A DNA stretch of 40,997 nt. It comes from Lentisphaeraceae bacterium. Its GTDB lineage: Bacteria > Verrucomicrobiota > Lentisphaeria > Lentisphaerales > Lentisphaeraceae. Shown here one piece after another: positions 10,418 to 18,747 of the stretch. Where the stretch lies: assembly GCA_021232515.1 (NCBI GenBank), contig JAJPOQ010000155.1, positions 1 through 40,997 on the forward strand, given 5' to 3'. Position 1 is the stretch's first letter. Every line of letters starts with the position of its first letter. The notes beneath the pieces are model-generated. The model saw only the letters and a program-made list of their open reading frames with translations. It was not told where the DNA came from and did no database searches. The position numbers and the translations under genes are program-made.

Positions 10418-11656
10418 ATGAAAAAAATTATTATAAGCTTTATCCTGCTAAGTCTTCAACTTGGTCAGGCTCAAACTGCATTTAACTATCCTCCAATCAA
10501 TTACGGGACAGTTGAAAATAACAGTGACATAGAGAAACTTAAAAAAGACATAAGTTCTGGAAAAGTTCAGCTTTCATATGATAAAGACTTCGGGTACCTC
10601 AAGTCTGTCCTCAAAGCACTTAACATCCCTCAAAAGTCTCAAAGTTTAGTTTTCTCGAGAACTAGTTTTCAGCGCGAGCTCATCTCCGCAAAGACTCCAA
10701 GAGCACTCTACTTTAACGAAAATACTTATATCGGCTGGATCCCAAATAGTACCGTTCTTGAGATAATGTCGAACGACCCAAAGCTTGGCGCTACCTTTTA
10801 CACTCTTGAGCAAAAAGAGTTAGAAAAACCAATTATCGTCAGAAATGACCATGATTGTCTTGATTGCCACTCATCGTCAAGAACTCAAAGTGTTCCTGGT
10901 GGCATGATTAAATCTAGATTTATAAAAGCTACTGGCTCTCTAGAGTCAAATGTCGTCAATCATCGAACTCCACTCGAAAAACGTTGGGGAAGCTGGTATG
11001 TCACTGGAGTTTCCAGCAAAAACCCTCACTTAGGGAATTTACGCTATGCTCAAGAAGAACTCGACAACACAGAGATAACTGACCTTGCTCCACTTTTCGA
11101 CGTCAGCCCTTACCTCGAGAAATCTAGTGACATAGTTGCCCTCATGGTGATGGAACACCAAATACACATGACCAACCTTATAACTAGAGTTGGCTATAGA
11201 AGCCGCATTGCTCTTCACAAAGAAGGTCTTGATGAGTACGATAACGAGAATATTTCCGAAAGCGGCCTTAGTGAAATTCAGCGACAAGTCACGCCTACTG
11301 TCGACTATTTACTTTTTGTCGATGAAGCCAAGCTAAATGGTGCCGTGACTGGAAACACAAATTACACAAAGACATTTGAAGCAAGTGGTTTACAGGACTC
11401 CAAAAAGCGTTCACTCAAAGAGTTTGATCTTAAAACCCGTATGTTTAAGTATCCTCTCAGCTATATGATTTACTCTGAGAACTTTAAAAGCCTGCCTCTT
11501 ATTTCAAGAGAGCTCATCCTTAAAGGTTTACAGGCTGTCCTAACAGGTAAGAATAAAGATAAGAAGTACGCTCACTTAACGAACAAGATGAAGAGTGACA
11601 TCCATGAGATCCTTATCGATACTCATAGAGCTTATCGCCGTCTCAACGAAGAGTAA
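10418..11656 (+). CDS. Secreted monoheme (CxxCH) protein of unknown function
   Basis: A clear signal peptide (KKIIISFILLSLQLGQAQ) is followed by about 390 residues with a single heme-c attachment motif, CLDCH, at residues 147-151. Around it are PRALYFNENTYIGWIP, the segment from DPKLGATFYTL, and TPLEKRWGSWYVTG. From memory these belong to a conserved family of uncharacterised single-heme proteins in planctomycete-like bacteria; that should be verified. Many downstream charged helices and the phrase MVMEHQIHMTNL suggest a helical C-terminal half that may supply an axial histidine or methionine. It is probably periplasmic and redox-active. It lies 74 bases upstream of the Gfo/Idh/MocA gene on the same strand. 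An AAGG element precedes the ATG. Confidence 0.85.
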   Translation: MKKIIISFILLSLQLGQAQTAFNYPPINYGTVENNSDIEKLKKDISSGKVQLSYDKDFGYLKSVLKALNIPQKSQSLVFSRTSFQRELISAKTPRALYFNENTYIGWIPNSTVLEIMSNDPKLGATFYTLEQKELEKPIIVRNDHDCLDCHSSSRTQSVPGGMIKSRFIKATGSLESNVVNHRTPLEKRWGSWYVTGVSSKNPHLGNLRYAQEELDNTEITDLAPLFDVSPYLEKSSDIVALMVMEHQIHMTNLITRVGYRSRIALHKEGLDEYDNENISESGLSEIQRQVTPTVDYLLFVDEAKLNGAVTGNTNYTKTFEASGLQDSKKRSLKEFDLKTRMFKYPLSYMIYSENFKSLPLISRELILKGLQAVLTGKNKDKKYAHLTNKMKSDIHEILIDTHRAYRRLNEE

Positions 11657-11730
11657 ACTTTTTTAGTTCTATTCATAAGATTCTCCTACCGTAGGTTATT
11701 TTATAGCATGAACAATAAAGAGCTTAAAAA

Positions 11731-12879
11731 ATGGATCGCCGTCAACTTCTTATAACATCCACTGCTGCCCTTGCCACAAATCAAGTCTTTGCAGCAGCTC
11801 AAAAGCAATACAAAATAGGCGTTATAGGCCACACTGGCCGGGGAAATTTTGGTCATGGACTCGACTATATTTGGAATAGCATTCCAAATTGTAAAATAGT
11901 TAGTGTCGCTGACGCCAGCCTTAAAGGCTTAGTAAAAGCTCAAGAAAGACTTAAGTGCAGTAAGAGTTTCAGTGATTATAAAAAAATGCTTAAAGAAAGC
12001 CTTCCCGATATAGTTGCTATTTGCACTCGGCACCCTGATCAACACTTTGAAATGATGAAAGCTGCGATTCAAAATGGTGCTAGAGGCATTTATATCGAAA
12101 AGCCTTTTTGCAGAACACCTGAAGAAGCTGATCAAATCCTGAAGCTAAGCAAAAAGAAAAATTGCAAAATAGCTGTAGCTCACCGAAATAGATACCACCC
12201 TGTTTTAAAAACAGTTAAAGACCTCATCAAAACCGGCTCTATTGGCAAGGTATTGGAGATCCGTGGTTACGGTAAAAATGACCACCGCGGAGGATGCGAA
12301 GACCTCTGGGTTCTTGGCTCACATGTATTAAATCTTGCTTGCTACTTTGCCGGCACTCCCACTTCATGTTCCGCTAGTATTCGTCAAGATGGCAAAGTTC
12401 CTGAATTAACTGAAGTCAGAGAAGGACCTGAAGCTCTGGGACCAATAATTGGCAACGAAGTGCACACTCGCTTTGAAACTAAAAGTGGCATACCTATCTT
12501 TTTTGAATCTGTCGCAAACAAAAAAGAGGATAGCTTCAATTTTGGTCTACGGATAATCGGCGACAAAGGCGCTTTTATAATACAATGTGACAGGAATCCA
12601 CTAGTACATCTGTTTGATTCTAAAACTGAAACAACCCAAGTAGTTTCGACAAATGGCATAGGCAAAGTGGAGCCGAACTCTTTACTCCATAAGAAAGTTT
12701 TCAGTCATGAAGTTGCTGTTTTAGATTTAATCAGCGCAATAGAGAACAATGAAGAGCCTATTTGCAATGTCGTAGAAGGCGTACTTACAACAGAGCTTTC
12801 TTGTGCTGTCCTGGCCTCATTCAAAGAAAAAAAGAGTGTGAGCTTGCCGCTAGTTAAGCGAACTCATCCTTTTCTCTAA
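11731..12879 (+). CDS. Gfo/Idh/MocA-family oxidoreductase with export signal
   Basis: This is an NAD(P)-dependent sugar-type dehydrogenase. The N-terminus MDRRQLLITSTAALA, ending near VFAAAQ, resembles a twin-arginine signal, so it may be exported with bound cofactor, as is common in this group of bacteria. A Rossmann fold starts at KIGVIGHTGRG, and the conserved EKPFCRTPEEAD segment carries the family's lysine. The C-terminal alpha/beta domain contains GNEVHTRFETKSG. The length of 382 residues is normal. The substrate cannot be read from the sequence. Its stop is one base from the stop of the convergent apbE-like gene. A short palindrome (CCTAC-C-GTAGG, 11685-11695) lies in the upstream gap. 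Confidence 0.9.
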   Translation: MDRRQLLITSTAALATNQVFAAAQKQYKIGVIGHTGRGNFGHGLDYIWNSIPNCKIVSVADASLKGLVKAQERLKCSKSFSDYKKMLKESLPDIVAICTRHPDQHFEMMKAAIQNGARGIYIEKPFCRTPEEADQILKLSKKKNCKIAVAHRNRYHPVLKTVKDLIKTGSIGKVLEIRGYGKNDHRGGCEDLWVLGSHVLNLACYFAGTPTSCSASIRQDGKVPELTEVREGPEALGPIIGNEVHTRFETKSGIPIFFESVANKKEDSFNFGLRIIGDKGAFIIQCDRNPLVHLFDSKTETTQVVSTNGIGKVEPNSLLHKKVFSHEVAVLDLISAIENNEEPICNVVEGVLTTELSCAVLASFKEKKSVSLPLVKRTHPFL

Positions 12880-12880
12880 A

Positions 12881-14563
12881 CTACTCAAGAGGTGGATTAG
12901 GAAGATCACGCCAGAGTTCACCGTAAGTTTTATTGATAACTTCGCCGCTTTCTGGTTTCTTTACCAGCCAGATATTTAAAGAACGATATGTCTTAATCAA
13001 CTCTTCAATCAAAGGTTCTCCTTCGACAAATATCGCTGTTGAAAGTATATCGCACCAAGCTGCAGAAGGATAAATCACCGACACACCATCTGCAGTATTA
13101 ACAGGATAACCAGTTCTTGGATCAATGATGTGGGTAAAGCGTTTGCCATCAATCATCGTAAACTGCTCATAGTTACCACTAGTTGCAACCCCCTGCCCCA
13201 AAAGTCCAACAGTCATATGTAGTTTTTCTGGCTTCAAAGGATTCTTAATGCCGATTTTATATGAATCTTTTTTAGGCGGAGCTTCTGCCAAACAGTAAAT
13301 ATTTCCTCCGAGGTTAATCAAACCTTGACTTATACTCTCTTGTGCCAAGTATCCGGCTATTTTATCTACAGCCCAACCTTTGGTTAGAGCACCAAAGTCT
13401 ATCTTAAAACCTTCTTTGGGGAACTTTACCGTCCTGTTCTCTTCGTCAATAATCAATTTACTAAAACCCACAAGTTCTTTCGCAGCTGCTATCTCGTCTT
13501 TGCTTGGTAACTCAGACCTTTTGCGCTTGACTCCCCAAAGCTTAACTAAAGGGCCAATGGTAACATCGAAGGCACCATTGCTAACTTCGTAAGCAGCTTT
13601 TGCCAACTGCAAGTTTTCCCATAGAACGGGCTCACAAGCAACTGGTTTCAAATGGGCCGTTTTATTTAAAATAGATAATTCACTTTTTGGCTTATAAGTA
13701 CTCAATCTCTCTTCGATCGAGTCCATTAATTCACGAGACTTAAGGAGAATCCGTTCTGCATCGCTTTTATTTGTTGCCCAGATAGTCAATTCACATATCG
13801 TCCCCATCGAAGAAAAGTTTAGTGCATATGACTTCAAGTCTTTGGTCACATCGCCGTATCGCGAGGTAACAAAAAGAACGAAACACCCAAGGCCTGTGAG
13901 TAGTTGTTTGAGTATGTCTGAGCGTCTAATTGAAATAAACTTTAGAATCCCAAAGAAAGCCACATAAACACCAAGACAAGCAGACAAATAAGCTAAGGCA
14001 ACTGATACAGCATCAACTGCTTCTATGACTTCAAAACTAAGCATTTCATTGACAACGGCCAAGATGCTTAAGGGCATTTGAAACAGAGCAAAATTTAATA
14101 GAAGCTGACGGCTTTTCTTGAACTCAAATTGAACTAAGGACAAAAGAATCAAACCTACAGGAACATAAACAAGAGGAGCTAAACAAGCTATAACCAACCA
14201 TAACACTGGTGACTTCGACAATTCTTCAAAGGATCCATTCTGTAAATACAAAACTGCAGCAAAAAGTAAAAATATAAATCCACCGATTCTAAGTCCTGGA
14301 ATCAGCCCGAAGTAATCCAAAAGTATAGATATAGCAACCGACACCAAACCATAACCAAAATAGTGCATCGGCTTCGCGACATTTACCTTATTTCTCACAA
14401 CAAAAAGAAGTAGACCATTGAGCACGCCTAAAAGGACTGAAATATTTAGAATTGAAGAGCTTTCACCGGCAACTTTACCTAAAACACTCCAGGCGTGGTA
14501 CCCTAAAAGGCCAAATAATTCACTAAAGCCTGCTAGAAAAGAATAAATTAGAGTAAGGGTCAT
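12881..14563 (-). CDS. FAD:protein FMN transferase (ApbE-type) with N-terminal multi-spanning membrane domain
   Basis: ApbE enzymes attach FMN from FAD to threonine residues of secreted or membrane redox proteins. Here residues 1 to about 235 form roughly eight hydrophobic segments. The ApbE domain follows: FSSMGTICELTIWA, DSIEERLSTYKP, IDFGALTKGWAVDKI, LINLGGNIY, ATSGNYEQF and THIIDPRTGYPV. The last carries the conserved His and Asp near residues 475-480. Typical ApbE proteins of 320-350 residues have only a lipoprotein signal, so the membrane half is an addition. It would hold the enzyme at the outer face of the inner membrane. No flavinylated partner such as Rnf or Nqr is in the window. 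It is divergent from rsmB, 72 bases away. Confidence 0.9.
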   Translation of the reverse strand: MTLTLIYSFLAGFSELFGLLGYHAWSVLGKVAGESSSILNISVLLGVLNGLLLFVVRNKVNVAKPMHYFGYGLVSVAISILLDYFGLIPGLRIGGFIFLLFAAVLYLQNGSFEELSKSPVLWLVIACLAPLVYVPVGLILLSLVQFEFKKSRQLLLNFALFQMPLSILAVVNEMLSFEVIEAVDAVSVALAYLSACLGVYVAFFGILKFISIRRSDILKQLLTGLGCFVLFVTSRYGDVTKDLKSYALNFSSMGTICELTIWATNKSDAERILLKSRELMDSIEERLSTYKPKSELSILNKTAHLKPVACEPVLWENLQLAKAAYEVSNGAFDVTIGPLVKLWGVKRKRSELPSKDEIAAAKELVGFSKLIIDEENRTVKFPKEGFKIDFGALTKGWAVDKIAGYLAQESISQGLINLGGNIYCLAEAPPKKDSYKIGIKNPLKPEKLHMTVGLLGQGVATSGNYEQFTMIDGKRFTHIIDPRTGYPVNTADGVSVIYPSAAWCDILSTAIFVEGEPLIEELIKTYRSLNIWLVKKPESGEVINKTYGELWRDLPNPPLE

Positions 14564-14635
14564 TGAATTTTTTCAGATTACGATAAGGTTTGAGTTGCTC
14601 GAAACTAATAGCGGAATTAACAATTTCAACGTTGA

Positions 14636-15886
14636 ATGAATAATCACACAAGCACTCCAGACCACGTAATCGAAACGGCATATACCCTACTCAGTCAGTG
14701 GGAAGATACCCCAAACTTTGATTTACTTCTCAATCAACTCCGTCAAGAATTTAACGATGAAGTCACCGACATGGCAGCGACAGTCTGTAGAAACGTCTTT
14801 AGATTCCGCGATAAAATAGATTGGCTGATCAGCAAATGTAGCACCAAACCTCCACGTGGAAGGATCCGTAAGCTACTGCGCATACCTATAGCCCAACTTT
14901 TGTACGATAACCAAATCCCTGAAGCACTTATATGTGATACTGCTGTGCGCTACTGCAAAAAGCGTTTTAATAAGTTTGATGCTGGCTATGTAAATAAAAT
15001 TTTAAGATCGGTCATCGAAAAGTATGACCTAGAAGGGCCAAAAAATGTTGAGCTAAATCTAAGCCCTCCACTTGTTAAACAATGGAAAAAACACTTCTCT
15101 GAAGAGCAAATACAGGCATGGTCAAAGCTACTTGCAAAGCCAGCTTCAATGACCGCTCGTTTAAAGCTAAATGTCGAATATGATGCCGAAGAGTTTAACG
15201 GTATTTTGGAAGAGATAGACTTTGAAGAACTCAAACCTGAGTGGCGCTTTTTCAAAGTAAAAAAGGCCAAAGAGTTTTTAAAGAAAAATCAAAATAGATT
15301 CTATATCCAAGACCCTGCACCATCTATGTCTCTACAACTCTTATCTCCTAAACCTGGAGAAACTGTTGCTGACCTTTGTGCTGCACCTGGCGGTAAGTCT
15401 TTATTGATTGCAGAAAAGATGAATAGTGAAGGCGAACTTTACTCTTGCGATGTTTCTCCAAAAAGACTTAAAACTATCGAAGAAAACCTCAAAGACTATC
15501 CATTTGCAAAGATCATCCAACACGACGCGATGAAACCAAGCTTAGATAAAAACTCTTTCGATTCCATTCTCTTAGACGTCCCTTGTTCGAATACTGGAGT
15601 TATTCGCCGCAAAACTGACGTGCGCTGGAGCTTTAACCGCAAGAAACTTGAAGAAGTCATCGAAATTCAGAAATCGATTTTACGCTTTTCATCACGCCTA
15701 CTAAAAACTGGTGGAAGACTAGTCTATAGTACCTGCAGTATTGACCCTGAAGAAAATGAACTCGTTATCGAAGACTTCTTAGCCAAAAATGAAAATTTTG
15801 AGCTTCAGGAAAAGCATACACTCTACCCTTGTGAACATCATGACGGTGCATTTGCCGCACTACTGGTAAAAAAGGCTGATAGTTAA
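14636..15886 (+). CDS. rsmB: 16S rRNA (cytosine-967-C5)-methyltransferase
   Basis: RsmB methylates C967 of 16S rRNA with S-adenosylmethionine. The N-terminal 140 residues form a NusB-like RNA-binding domain (EALICDTAVRYCKKRFNKFDAGYVNKILRSV). The Rossmann methyltransferase domain includes the SAM motif DLCAAPGGKSLLIAEKM, then DVPCSNTGVIRRKTDVRW with Cys317, and YSTCSIDPEENE with Cys367. These cysteines match the general-base and catalytic pair of the family. The length of 416 residues is normal. It heads a tight plus-strand run: only one base separates its stop from the start of the next gene. Confidence 0.95.
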   Translation: MNNHTSTPDHVIETAYTLLSQWEDTPNFDLLLNQLRQEFNDEVTDMAATVCRNVFRFRDKIDWLISKCSTKPPRGRIRKLLRIPIAQLLYDNQIPEALICDTAVRYCKKRFNKFDAGYVNKILRSVIEKYDLEGPKNVELNLSPPLVKQWKKHFSEEQIQAWSKLLAKPASMTARLKLNVEYDAEEFNGILEEIDFEELKPEWRFFKVKKAKEFLKKNQNRFYIQDPAPSMSLQLLSPKPGETVADLCAAPGGKSLLIAEKMNSEGELYSCDVSPKRLKTIEENLKDYPFAKIIQHDAMKPSLDKNSFDSILLDVPCSNTGVIRRKTDVRWSFNRKKLEEVIEIQKSILRFSSRLLKTGGRLVYSTCSIDPEENELVIEDFLAKNENFELQEKHTLYPCEHHDGAFAALLVKKADS

Positions 15887-15887
15887 G

Positions 15888-16463
15888 ATGAAGAAGATCT
15901 GCGTTTATTGTGGCTCAAGTAAGAAAGTTGACGAGAAGTTTTTAGAGTCAGCTCGCGAAACAGCTAAAGTACTTGTCAAAGGTGGCTATGAAGTCGTCTA
16001 TGGCGGCGGTTCCATCGGACTTATGGGTGCTCTTGCAGATACTGCTCTTGAAGAAGGCGGTAAAGTCATAGGTATAATACCAGGTTTCATGGAAGAGCTT
16101 GAGTGGGGTCACAAAAAAGCGACCATGATAAACGTCACTGACATGCATGCTCGTAAGGCAAAGATGTTTGAAATGTCGGATGGGGTTATTGCTCTTGCTG
16201 GTGGCTGTGGAACTTTTGAAGAAATACTGGAAGCTATAACTTGGCGACGACTTGGACTGTTTAATGGTCCTGCAGTGATTTTAAATACCGACGGCTACTA
16301 TGATCACCTGATCAAACAACTAGAATTGTCTGTCGAAGAAAAATTTATGAATGACGTCCATAAAGATCTTTGGATTGAAATAACTCAACCTGAAGAAATA
16401 TTAGACGCTCTGAAAAACTACGTAGAAATGGATAACCCTTTGAAAAGTGCTGCTGTAAAATAA
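15888..16463 (+). CDS. LOG family protein (cytokinin riboside 5'-monophosphate phosphoribohydrolase-like)
   Basis: Proteins of this family have a lysine-decarboxylase-like Rossmann fold and release bases from nucleoside 5'-monophosphates; their role in bacteria is often unknown. The N-terminal CVYCGSS, the GGGSIGLMGALADTAL loop and MHARKAKMFE with the conserved Arg and Lys are all present. The usual PGGxGTxxE catalytic loop reads AGGCGTFEE here: proline is replaced by alanine, while the Gly, Thr and Glu residues are kept. At 191 residues it is the short (type I) form. It sits between rsmB and a membrane-protein gene with one- and zero-base gaps, so all three are probably cotranscribed. Confidence 0.92.
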   Translation: MKKICVYCGSSKKVDEKFLESARETAKVLVKGGYEVVYGGGSIGLMGALADTALEEGGKVIGIIPGFMEELEWGHKKATMINVTDMHARKAKMFEMSDGVIALAGGCGTFEEILEAITWRRLGLFNGPAVILNTDGYYDHLIKQLELSVEEKFMNDVHKDLWIEITQPEEILDALKNYVEMDNPLKSAAVK

Positions 16464-17345
16464 ATGAATAAGAAGATCTCACTTGCTCAAGTCATCACAA
16501 AATGTTACAGTCGTGACGTCATGCGTCATGTCGGGCAAAACTGGCGAGGAAATGGCCTGCTCCTTCTACTAGGTGTAGTCGTCTACATATCTCTTTTCGC
16601 AGGTTACTCTTGGTCCAACTATATAAAAAGTACCTATCAAGAAGTCTATGCACCAACTATCCCGCTTCTTCCTACTGCACACTATAAAGGTGGAAAATTT
16701 AGCTTTGATGTAGAACAGCCTTACATCGTAAAACATCCAATAACCAAGAAGCCTATTTTCTATATAGATACAAATGAAGAAAAGTTCATGGAGATCTCGA
16801 ACCAAGCTCCTTGTGTGATCTATAAAGATGGGGTTTTGGTGACAAACTTAAGCTTACCTCCAGCACCCTTAGCTCACCAAGACATCTATAACTTCTTTAT
16901 TCTTCCTTATAAAAATGGCGATGGTTCAGGGCCAACAGTCTCTGCTTTATTTGAACAAAGTACAACTTTAGAAGACACGGTTACTGCCGATGAACTTTTA
17001 CTCAATCTAAATTCGGCATTTGAAAGCATATTCCCTTACACAGTCGTGACTTTGAGTATATGGATTTTCGTACAAGAGTTTGTTAAGGTGCTGATGATCT
17101 CTCTGATCATCCTATTCATGATGAGAAGTGGTAGAAAGGCTAGAAGTTTTTCACAACTGATGAGACTCTGTGTTCTTGCTTACTTACCATCTCTTTTTAT
17201 CGATGGTATTCTTAAGTTTTTTCTACAGCCTCCAGGAATGTTCACCATCATCATACTTTCTGTGATGCACATCGGATTCTTCATGAAGGCTATAGCGGTT
17301 AACTCCGACCCAATCGAAGTTAAGCCTAAACACACTGACTTTTAA
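16464..17345 (+). CDS. DUF1189-like membrane protein, unknown function
   Basis: One membrane segment (residues about 30-50) is followed by an extracytoplasmic stretch of roughly 140 residues. That stretch contains KGGKFSFDVEQPYIV and PIFYIDTNEE, a pattern I associate with DUF1189 proteins. At least three further hydrophobic segments lie in the C-terminal 110 residues. The start codon immediately follows the preceding stop (TAA-ATG), which supports cotranslation with the LOG gene. The 3' end overlaps the stop codon of the convergent DUF1501 gene by four bases. No function can be given and the family assignment is tentative. Confidence 0.8.
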   Translation: MNKKISLAQVITKCYSRDVMRHVGQNWRGNGLLLLLGVVVYISLFAGYSWSNYIKSTYQEVYAPTIPLLPTAHYKGGKFSFDVEQPYIVKHPITKKPIFYIDTNEEKFMEISNQAPCVIYKDGVLVTNLSLPPAPLAHQDIYNFFILPYKNGDGSGPTVSALFEQSTTLEDTVTADELLLNLNSAFESIFPYTVVTLSIWIFVQEFVKVLMISLIILFMMRSGRKARSFSQLMRLCVLAYLPSLFIDGILKFFLQPPGMFTIIILSVMHIGFFMKAIAVNSDPIEVKPKHTDF

Positions 17346-18745
17346 GCGAGGATGTCGTTGACGACATAGCCTTCGACATCTGTTAATCTAAAGTCTCGAC
17401 CTGAGTACCGGTAAGTCAGTTCTTCATGGTCTAGTCCAAGTAAGTGCAAGATAGTCGCGTGTAAGTCGTGAATATGAACACGTTTATCTACGGCCTTAAA
17501 ACCAAACTCATCTGTTTGACCATAAACTGTTCCACCTTTCACTCCGCCACCACACATCCACATAGTAAAGCCTAAGTGATTATGGTCTCGACCATTTTGC
17601 TTGCCTGCATTTGTTCCTGGTTTAGGTAGCTCAACTGTCGGAGTTCTACCAAACTCGCCGCCCCAAACAATGAGAGTTTCATCGAGAAGACCGCGTTGTT
17701 TTAGGTCAGTTATTAGAGCTGCAATACCTTGAGAAGACTCTCCGGCTAAACGGCGATGGCCTTTTTCGATTTCATCGTGATTATCCCAAGGCTGACCAGC
17801 ACCATGATAAAGCTGAATAAAGCGTACTCCGCGCTCAACTAAACGTCGGGCAATCAAACACTGACGGTTTTGGAAACTATCGCCATACATCTTGCGAATA
17901 TGCTCAGGTTCTTTCTCTATATCGAAAGCATCTGTCGCTTCCATTTGCATCTTATAAGCAAGCTCATAATTGTGAATTCGACTCTGAAGTTCACGCTCAC
18001 CTTCTCGTTTTGCCAAATGAGCTTCATTGAACTCTTGGAGCAAATCCATCTGGGCTCTTTGAGCCTTGCGAGTTAAGCGTGGATTGCGAATATTTTCAAT
18101 TAAACGATCTATAGAAGTGTGCTTGGTATCTATATGTGTTCCCTGGAAAACACCAGGTAAAAATGCAGAGCGCCAATTAGCTCCACCTTTGATCGGTACT
18201 CCTCCAGGGCACATAGCAATAAAGCCTGGGAGGTTGTCATTTTCTGAACCTAGACCGTAGTTGATCCAAGAACCCATACTAGGCCTTGGCAAAATCGCGT
18301 CTCCACAGTTTAGCATCATCAAAGATGGTTCGTGATTTGGCACATTTGTATGCATACTACGAACAACACAAAGGTCGTCGGCATGCTGACCGAGCTCACT
18401 GAAGAGTTCACTTATTTCCATACCGCTTTCGCCGTACTTCTTAAATTCAAATGGAGAAGGAAAAGCGCCGCCAGTCTCACGTTCAGTTTTATAATGAACT
18501 GGAAGCTTTTTACCAGCGTACTTTTTAAGTAATGGCTTTGGATCAAAGGTATCCATTTGCGAAGCACCGCCATTTGCAAAGATATGTATAACTCTCTTGG
18601 CTTTAGATTTTAAATGAGGTGAGCGCGCTTTAAGAGGATTGTCTCTTTTCTCGGCGCCATCTACTAAACTCGAAAGCCCAAGCATGCCCATACCCATGCC
18701 AGCTCTGTTTAAAAAGTTTCGTCTATTTATCAAGTTATCCATCAT
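17342..18745 (-). CDS. DUF1501 family secreted protein
   Basis: DUF1501 proteins have an alkaline-phosphatase-superfamily-like fold and an unproven role; they are typically encoded next to DUF1553 proteins in planctomycete-like bacteria. The N-terminus INRRNFLNRAGMGMGMLG resembles a twin-arginine signal. Characteristic segments are HIFANGGASQMDTFDPKP, RFIQLYHGAGQPWDNHD, VWGGEFGRTPTVE and GRDHNHLGFTMWMCGGGVKGG. The 467 residues are a full-length copy. The start lies two bases after the stop of the DUF1553 gene, so they form one transcript. Two consecutive ATGs are possible starts; the first is used here. Confidence 0.94.
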   Translation of the reverse strand: MMDNLINRRNFLNRAGMGMGMLGLSSLVDGAEKRDNPLKARSPHLKSKAKRVIHIFANGGASQMDTFDPKPLLKKYAGKKLPVHYKTERETGGAFPSPFEFKKYGESGMEISELFSELGQHADDLCVVRSMHTNVPNHEPSLMMLNCGDAILPRPSMGSWINYGLGSENDNLPGFIAMCPGGVPIKGGANWRSAFLPGVFQGTHIDTKHTSIDRLIENIRNPRLTRKAQRAQMDLLQEFNEAHLAKREGERELQSRIHNYELAYKMQMEATDAFDIEKEPEHIRKMYGDSFQNRQCLIARRLVERGVRFIQLYHGAGQPWDNHDEIEKGHRRLAGESSQGIAALITDLKQRGLLDETLIVWGGEFGRTPTVELPKPGTNAGKQNGRDHNHLGFTMWMCGGGVKGGTVYGQTDEFGFKAVDKRVHIHDLHATILHLLGLDHEELTYRYSGRDFRLTDVEGYVVNDILA

Positions 18746-18747
18746 TT

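Noticed and set aside
11685..11695. CCTAC-C-GTAGG palindrome upstream of the Gfo/Idh/MocA gene
   Set aside because: Only five base pairs with a one-base centre; expected by chance in a window of this size.
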